Shown piece by piece: positions 55,991 through 64,000 of a stretch of 64,000 nucleotides of DNA; the stretch's first letter is position 1, and the number at the start of each line of letters is the position of its first letter. The DNA comes from Rapana venosa (taxonomy: Eukaryota; Mollusca; Gastropoda; Neogastropoda; Muricidae). The notes beneath the pieces are model-generated. The model was not told where the DNA came from. It did no database searches and saw only the letters and a list, made by a program, of their open reading frames with translations. A program made the position numbers and the translations under genes. The stretch covers positions 4,957,719 to 5,021,718 of the forward strand of contig CM054159.1 in NCBI GenBank assembly GCA_028751875.1, given 5' to 3'.

Positions 55991-58019
55991 ATTCTACAGA
56001 TGGAGGAAGAATGGTAATTTTGCTGTCCTCCAGGTTACCTTTAGTGTAGAACACCCTTTTCTACCCACCCCCCCCCCCCTCCTTTGTGCAAAAGAGCAAT
56101 CAGACAATGCAATACAATCAGTCTTGCATGGGAAGTATCCTGTATTTCATGTGTACATTTTTCAGATTGCAGAAACACAAGAAAACTCATGTATTCACCT
56201 AAGCCTCCACATGCAAATCACACAATTTGATTGATCAGGCCAATACTCATCTGCTACATGACTTTTTTTAGTTCGTCTTGTATTTTGTGTGTACAGATTC
56301 TGCTGGTTGTGACAGTACACTATCAAAACTGAAAACTTGAAATAAACAGATCATTTTAGGGGGGCATGTGTTGTAAATCTGCATGCTGTCATAATATAGC
56401 TAGCATTAGGGAACTGATGTTGCCGTATCAGTGGGCTGGGAGCAAGACTGTGGATGCTTGATGCTGGTGCTGTGCTGAACTCTGCTTAGAGACTCCTGCG
56501 GCCAAAGGTAACTGTGCTTTTATTCTGATTTTCTTCTTGTTGATATGATCATGATATAATCTATATATATTATACATAACATAATTATATATTGGTGTGT
56601 TCCTGCTGGAACGTTTGTTGCTTTCAATTGCAAGTGTAATCTATGAAAATCGGCTGTTGTACACTGGGGTCTCTTCAACCTAAATGATCATCTGTTTCAT
56701 GTCTGTTTTCGTTTTGTTTTGGGTTTGTTTGTTTTTTTATTGTTTGTTTTAAAATGTATGATATACCCACATGCATTTTATGCTTTTGGTATGTGTGTGA
56801 TTTTTGAAAATGTGATTTGATTGTTTTTTTCTTTCAATGTGGATGATGTGAAATGTTTAATTTCTGTGCACTAATGTACATCCATCCCCTGGCGGGAACT
56901 GATACACTTTCATTGACATTGCAGTTTGTGGAATGATCTGGAAGGAAGAGCGGTCGTTCTCTTGATAATGTTTCGCATCATGGTGAAAGTTGGGAGGAAG
57001 GGGGAGCGGGGAAGAGTTTTCGAGGGAGGGCAGAGCAAGACGGGAAGATTGTTGTACTATCGAGTGCGAAATCCCAGTGATCTGTTGTTTCGGATTAATT
57101 CTTTTGTTTTGTTTTGTTTTCGTTTTTCTAATTGTTCGTTAAAAGTTCGTCCCCGGGAACATGAAGTGGGTTGTGGCAGGTCGCTGTCTTGATCGATTGT
57201 TCATTTTTCTTTTTCATAAACAGAACAAAAGGTATAATGATATGCTGTGTTTAAGTAGATTGTAAAATGAATTACATAACATCCTTGTCATACAACAACA
57301 AAAAACTCTAACAGGCTCGTAAACAGCTCCAGAAGTTTTTGGGTCAGATCAACCACTTGAACTTTTGAAAAAAAAATTTAAGAAGCAAAAACAAAAGTCA
57401 TAAAGTTGAATATTGTTTGTCAGCAAATCAGGAATTTGAAATTGTGTTCTTCAATCTGAGTAGTCAAAGAAAGTAAGAAGTATGTGCTTTTTAAAAAAAA
57501 ATTATTATTATAGTTTTTAAAATTCAATTTGAGATGAAAAAAGTTAAAAAGGATTAAACCTCTCCAGGTTTAAAAAAAAAAAAAAGGTCTATAAGAAAAC
57601 ACTCCTCGGGTTAGCTTTCTGTGGTCAATCCTCAAGTAACTCTAAACTAGAGCCTTTAAGAGAAAAAAAAAGGGGGGAAATCATCCTTCAAAGCCCTTCC
57701 AATCGTCTGTCAATAGAGGCTTTTTTTGTTTTTTCTTGTTTCTTTACGGGTGATCTGGCTGGCAATGCCAGTAAGAAAGAGTAATTTTTGGCAAAGTGAA
57801 CTGTAGTCATTCTTAGCAGCTTGTTGCATAGTATGTCCAAGGGCTAGGGATTGACTGTGAAAATAATGACTGAAGATAATTATTGACTGTGAAGACATTG
57901 GCTGTGAAGACATTGACTATGAAGGTGTGAGTCTGTTTAATCTGTGGAAGGAACAAATCAGAATTTTTATCCTTCTCTTTGATTGATTATTGCGTCGTAA
58001 ATTTCTATGAGGCAAAACC
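55991..58019. other. No gene recognised
   Basis: AT-rich unique sequence. ORF 56926-57192 has no familiar motif. A weak ATTGACTGTGAAGACATTGG repeat lies at 57848-57925. Confidence 0.5.
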
Positions 58020-58377
58020 TGAAAGGAAACTTCTTGGTATCTCGTACTGAGATCACATTACCAGCAAGGATGTGAAAACCAGAATTGAAAGCACCATTGG
58101 GCCATATAGGACTTCAGTGGAAAGATGCAAACTGAAATGGTACGGTCATGTCACACCAACATCTGGACTGGCCAAGACTGTCCTTTGGGGAACAGTACAA
58201 GGAGGGAGACAAAGGGGTAGACAGAGAAAACGATGGGAAGACAACATCAGAGAGTGGACTGGCCTTGAATGGAACAACTTACTGCGGAAAGCCAAGAATT
58301 GCAAGGAGTGGAGGATGCTGGTTGTAAAATCTTCAGGGGTGCCCCAACGGTCAGCCAGACTGCGCGATAGGTAACAG
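58020..58377 (+). pseudogene. RTE/BovB-like LINE 3' end
   Basis: Reads RKLLGISY, stop, DHITSKDVKTRIESTIGPYR, KLKWYGHVTPTSGLAKTVLW, GTVQGGRQRGRQRKRWEDNI, REWTGLEWNN and PQRSARLRDR then TAG. Same family as the LINE at 16889; 5'-truncated. Confidence 0.88.
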
Positions 58378-58589
58378 ATAACAGAAATGAAACTTCAGCG
58401 CTTGTCAGAATCAAAACAGTGTGAAAGGGATTTAAGAGAGTAAAAACTAAACAAAGCAAGCAAACCTTCCAATAAAAAAAATTCCTTTGGTTTTTCTGCC
58501 TGATTCTTCTTCTTCTTCAGTGCCTGGTCTTCTCCTGAGCTTGTAACTCTGCAGGAAAGTTGCCTGCTGGCCTCAGCCAACACATTCCA

Positions 58590-58685
58590 ACTTCAGGGCA
58601 GCTCATTAAAAAAGTTCAAAAGAAAAATGTTCAGATTTTCTTGGTAAAAATAAAGCAGGGGAATGAGCTGGGTAGGCAGAAAATA

Positions 58686-58758
<73 letters not shown>

Positions 58759-58975
58759 AAAAATGAACAATGAACAATATTTATTCTTCAGACCTCCAGC
58801 TGAGAGAGGGGGGGTGGAGGGGGTTGGGGGGGGGGGGGGGGGGGGGAGGAAAATGGCTGAAACAAAGAGAATTATAGAATTAGAAAAGAAGAATTTTCTA
58901 GCACAGAATTTTACAGAAAGTGGGTATGCAATTTGTACTGGAAGAGGCCCCAGCATCCACATGGGGGACCTGTGT
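58590..58975. repeat. Dispersed repeat family 3 split by microsatellites
   Basis: Family 3 ends are interrupted by (GA)n at 58698-58757 and G runs at 58809-58846. Confidence 0.65.
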
Positions 58976-59444
58976 GATTCAAATTGTGATTAGTAAAGTA
59001 AAGAGATAAAAGTTAACAGCTGGTAAGAATGACTACAGTAGAGTAGATTCTGTAGTGAATCACTTTTCTCCGTGAAGAGTGGTTACCGTGTATTTCATGA
59101 ACCGGAAGAACATTCGTACATTCTAACCTGCCTTCCACCAAAGTTTTGTCCGTTGATTGTACTACTGTTTAATTGTGGCGTTTATGATGCGTAATTATTG
59201 CTGTGGGGGGGATATTGTTGTGGTTATCCATGTGTCTTATGATTGATCCATGTTCTGTGTCTGACTGTCTACATTGATTGCATATGTGCACGTGTAACAC
59301 CAAAACTGCCAACAGTTTCCACAGCGGAGTCTGATGCTCAATTTTCAATCCATCAAGTGTTACTTCCCGTGTGTTTTCTTTCTCGCGTTGTTTTGGTTTG
59401 GTGTGCCGTCCTGGCTACCTGGATTGTCATGGTGATGATGCTGC

Positions 59445-59494
<50 letters not shown>

Positions 59495-59774
59495 TGAAGT
59501 GCACATTATGTAATTATTCATTTTTTGGTCATCTCGTTCGCATCTTTTATCAACTTGTAAGATTGAACCATTGTTTTCGCTTATTATCCAAAATATTTAT
59601 GTGTATATTTTGTATATATATGATCATCCTGCAGTGTTCACCATTTTCTGGACCTACCCTGGTGTTGCTTTCTTTCTTTCTTTGTGTGTTTAGCTGATTT
59701 TCTTTGTTGTGTTTGAAAAGTTCAGACTTTCTTCCGCTTGTCCTTCTTTGTCATTTACACCCCCCTTCCCCCCC

Positions 59775-59823
<49 letters not shown>

Positions 59824-60102
59824 ACCTTCTCTCTGCCCTGTCTAGTCTCCAACATTTCACTTTTCTCTTCCCCAGTCGTAAAATGGTTCTGTCTCCATGT
59901 GTCTTTCCCATCTATGAACAAATGTAAAAAGAAAATATAGAGATGTGCACCTCTATTCACTAAATTTGGTTTTGGAAGTTGTTTTTAAAAGTTTTCTTTA
60001 GTCAGTCTACCAGCTTGCTTCATAACAGAGCAATTCAGGGATTCAGTTTTCTTTTGAATACGTTTTTTGTTTGTTGTTTTGTTGTAGAAATGGTTTTGTA
60101 CC

Positions 60103-60174
<72 letters not shown>

Positions 60175-62085
60175 ATCTCCATGAGTTAAAATGAGAAATA
60201 TGTCACAATATCATTAGAAAAAAATAAAGCAAAAACTTTAACTTAAATGTGATCAGTATTAGAGTACACGTCGCTTGATTCAAGGTTACATAACTCTTTT
60301 AAAGCCAGTTGAACATATGGACTTTGTAACATATGAATTTGTATAGAGCTGAATCTAATAAAGCGAACAAATCAAAGCACTTAGTAGTATCCGAGGCAGA
60401 AAGCCTCTTAGTTTAAGTTCATACCTCTTTGAAACATAGCAGTGTCTACAATGCATTTTGCTGAAATTTGAATCAGGTATAGTGCTGTATGTTTGACACT
60501 TCCAAACAAATTGATAAAACATTTTTTTTCTCTTCAACTGGAGAAAAGTAGTTAATCAAGACGATGGAAATAATAAGATCAGTGAAATAAAGAGGGGAAA
60601 CAGAGCTCAAGAACATGGTTATACAGGAGAGTTTATATACAGGGCCATATCCAGAAAGCCAGTATTTGTCTAAGCGCTTTATGGTGTACGAAAGCAGGAT
60701 AAAACTTTGTGAAATGTGCACGAGTTTTGTCTGCAGTAGACAACGTTTTGCTTGCTTCCGTGAGAGGTGTGTTTTGTTTTGTTTTGCTTTGTAATATACA
60801 GTCCTTTCTTTATCGATGTGGTGGAAGTGGTCCTAGTTTTACACTAGCACATCAGAATCATTGCACGTTCATTTCTATGAGATTATTTCTGATTTCTGAG
60901 CTTACGGTCTTCTGAATGTGTGGCTACAATCTCTTCCGATTGATGTGTCTACCACATACCTTGAGATAAGAATATGGTTACAAGAGCGGCTACAAGTCCT
61001 GCCAAGTTGAAAATGTTGTCCTCGTATAACCCGTCAGTGTTCTCTCTCTCTCCCTCTGCACCCAGTCCTTCTCTTCAATCACTTTTCCCGTCACAACTTT
61101 TTGCCAAACTTGATGGAGACTAAACGCACCCCCAGAGTTAAACTTAAAGGCTTGGCATACTGTCTTGAGAAAGGTTTTGCTTTTTCGCAATGTATGATTT
61201 CTTTAATTCTCTTTTTTTTTTCACCTCATTTTTAAGCTGTTTTGCTGAAGAATAAAAAATGCATAGGCTATTATTCAGTGTTGTCAGGACAATTATGATA
61301 TTATATATATATATATATACCTGTTTGTGAAACCACATCCCACTTTTTCTCAACAATACACCAATGCTGGACGTTGGAATCTTTGAGCGTGATTTTTTTT
61401 TCTTTACTTTTTATTTTAAAGAAAAAAAATTTTTTTTGGCATGTGATATATAAACAATACAGAATACAGTTAGCTGCTGTCATTGAATCATGCTCCTGAT
61501 CGCAGACGATGTACTTAGTGTTAAGTGCAGACGCTCCGTTCATCTTTATCTTCATGCTTTTGTGTACAAGATATTGAATTTTGTCTCAGGAAAAAAAAGA
61601 AACCAACAACAAAAAACCAAACAAGCTTTCTCCTTCTACGTTAAGCCTTCCCACAGATCTTAACTGTAATCTAGTGCTTGGTCACGTTCGGTAAGTTCAG
61701 ACTGGATACAAAGTTACCACAAAGTGGTGTTTACATTTTCTTTCTTTTTTTAATCTCTTCTTCACGCTCGTTCTCTCCATCTCTCTTCTATCTTTCTACT
61801 AGCTGGGTTTTTTTCCCCCTCCCTCGTTCAATTGATAGCCATCCCATTATCTATAAATTCATGTGGTCTACCCTTCCATTTTTCTTCTCCACTTCAAAAA
61901 AGGTGTTTGAATGTAATAATCACATAATTATCTTTAAATGCAATGTTTTATTCTGGTTAGCATTGGTTGTGATGTTTTGGGTTTTTTCCCTTTTTTCAGT
62001 GCATGCAGAATGTCTGACAGTGACATAATCACTGATTTTTTTTTTTTAAATATTCATTTTTTCAATTTAAGGAATCAAGAGAATT
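58976..62085. other. No gene recognised; microsatellites
   Basis: (GT)n 59448-59491, (CA)n 59778-59822, (TA)n 60107-60172, short (TA)n 61300-61318 and a possible LINE-tail remnant at 60340-60390. Otherwise unique AT-rich sequence. Confidence 0.6.
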
Positions 62086-62109
62086 TTACCACCTCATTTT
62101 GAAACGAAA

Positions 62110-62790
62110 GAAAGTGGATAGGACATTGTGCTTTTTTCTGGGAAATAGTGGCTATGACAAAATGCTTTTTTCAGGAGATTGTGGATAGGACATGTTTTTA
62201 TCAGGAGATTGTGGATAGGACATTATGCTTTTTCAGGAAATAGTGGATAGGACATTATTCTATTTCCAGGAAATAGTAGATAGGGCATTATAGTGGATAG
62301 GATAATATGTTTTTTTCCAGGAGATAGTGGATATCCATTATGCTTTTTGCAGGGGATAGTGGATATATATTATGCTTTTTGCAGAAGATAGTGGATATAC
62401 ATTATACTTTTTTGCAGGAGATAGTGGATATCCATTATGCTTTTTGCAGGAGATAATAATAATAATAATGAATGGAATTTATAAGGCTATTTGTAAGCAA
62501 ATAATAGATGATAATAATATGTTTTTAGGATAGTGGAATCTAACATTAATGCTTTTTGCAGGAGATAGTGGATATACATTATGCTTTTTGCAGGAGATAG
62601 TGGATATCCATTATGCTTTTTGCAGGAGACGGTGGATATAATGCTTTTTGCAGGAGATAGTGGATATACATTATACTTTTTTGCAGGAGATAGTGGATAT
62701 ACATTATGCTTTTTGCAGGAGATAGTGGATATCCATTTTGCTTTTTTTTACAGGAGATAGTGGATAGGACAATTATTATGCTTTTTCCAT
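62110..62790. repeat. ~32-38-bp minisatellite with acceptor-like motif
   Basis: About 18 units of ATGCTTTTTGCAGGAGATAG then TGGATATACATT. A LINE-tail remnant ((AAT)n, GGAATTTATA) interrupts it at 62452-62500. Confidence 0.9.
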
Positions 62791-63902
62791 AATGTTTGTT
62801 CACATTCAGCCTTTTTATATAAAAAAAAATCTGTAAAAAAAAAACCTACCTACCAAAGCATCCCCCATCCACCCCACTTCCAACAACCATTGAAGTCAAG
62901 GCACTGATGCTGGTGATGGTATTCCTTTAAGAGTGTAAAACAACAGTAGTATCATGGGAGAGTACTGTAGGATATACTTCAGGCCCAGTAATACAACAGT
63001 GAAATCATGGTGTTATAGTGTTCGCTTCGCACACCATAACTTTTGAATTGTACCTTGTACCTCCTCCCCTCCCCTCCCCCCTTCCCTTCCCTTCCTTTGT
63101 AGGAAAGAATGTGTTCAACAGGGTTAGACTTCGTGATTTGCTGAGGTCATTGGTTCTAAAGAAGCCTTAAGGTTCCTTTGTAAGTTGCTCTTCATCAGAG
63201 CTTTGAATCAAGGTAGGGTTGTTTTTTATTATATTATTATTATTATTATTATTGACAGTCTTGAACAGTTTTTCTTTTGATGCATTTTTGTGTGTGTGGT
63301 GGATATGCTCAATAATCAATGAAACTATTGTAGATCTTGGCTTTTTTAAATTTGTGGATTGGTGGGGGTGCTTTGTCCATTTCTGGGGGTTTTGGGTTTT
63401 TTAAATTTTATAATGAACTTTTGGCAGGATCTGTTTCTGCTGCGGATATCTTTCACATTTCTTCTTCTTCCGCATGTACATTTTTTCCCCCAAGTACTTT
63501 TCTCTTTTTTCTAAATTTTAACAAATATATTACTCTTTAATTGGAGCGCTTAAGTGTAATATTCGTCACAGTATTGAATTAGTGACATGTTGTGATATGC
63601 ATAATACAGAAGCTATAAAGCTAAGTTTGGTTTGTGTGTTTTGTTTTGTTTTTTTGTTTGTGTTCTATAATGTAGCACTTTTAAGCTGGATGTTATTTTC
63701 TTTTAATATGTTAAGAGGAACATTTTAAACCAGTGGGTTGTTTTCTGTGGTTTCAAGCTGATTTTTTTTATGTTTAATTTTTATTAATTTTTTATATGAC
63801 CTTTTTTTACAACGGCTTTGTGCCCCCCATCCCCCAGCAATGTCAATGAATCTTAAGATATGTTTGTTAATCAATTACTGGTTTAACTGGTCACACACAG
63901 AG

Positions 63903-63968
<66 letters not shown>

Positions 63969-64000
63969 CTTAATTATTTCAGAGTTCGGAGTTTTCTCTT
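62791..64000. other. End of window, no gene recognised
   Basis: AT-rich with C-rich stretches near 62860 and 63060, (ATT)n 63228-63253 and (GA)n 63903-63966. Confidence 0.6.

Overview
This window is invertebrate nuclear DNA, most likely from a gastropod mollusc. The evidence is intron-rich gene structure, very dense (GT)n, (GA)n and (TATG)n microsatellites, many tRNA-headed SINEs, and RTE/BovB-like and CR1/L2-like LINE pieces. The clade is inferred from repeat style and protein similarity; no species can be named.

One protein-coding gene occupies the plus strand: a type I diacylglycerol kinase, the invertebrate counterpart of vertebrate DGK alpha/beta/gamma. I could join 23 coding exons in phase from an ATG at 4111 to a TAG at 48256-48258, all with GT-AG introns, predicting a protein of 936 residues. 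Domain order is a recoverin-homology (DAGK_N) region, two canonical EF hands, two C1 zinc fingers, the catalytic domain with its GGDGTVGW loop, and the accessory domain. The enzyme would convert diacylglycerol and ATP to phosphatidic acid under calcium control. A 5'UTR runs from a splice acceptor at 3890, so at least one non-coding exon lies upstream. The stop codon is followed by two probable 3'UTR introns and a long terminal exon starting at 49892.

Layout: 1-3890 is upstream or 5' intron sequence full of microsatellites and SINEs. 3891-6949 holds exons 1-3. 6950-22025 holds two very large introns around exon 4; the second contains a LINE with an inverted 5' half, itself invaded by a 1.6-kb DNA transposon. 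22026-31323 is a compact run of exons 5-14 (EF hands, C1 domains, start of the catalytic domain). 31324-48258 holds exons 15-23 separated by minisatellite- and SINE-filled introns. 48259-64000 holds the 3'UTR, then sequence with LINE fragments, a minisatellite and microsatellites, with no second gene recognised.

The most unusual feature is how tandem repeats and transposons meet splice sites. The exon 5 donor is the first unit of a ~1.1-kb array of 27-bp units, each repeating the exon end and its donor. The exon 8 acceptor is preceded by three degraded copies of itself with the start of the exon. The exon 19 acceptor lies at the edge of a ~50-bp minisatellite, the exon 20 acceptor lies on the (ATT)n tail of a LINE, and five acceptors follow (TG)n or TG-rich tracts. 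Other repeats of note are a SINE with a tRNA-like start joined to a 5S rRNA-like segment, a SINE family with two alternative 3' ends, and two poly(A) retroposons with exact 15-bp target-site duplications.
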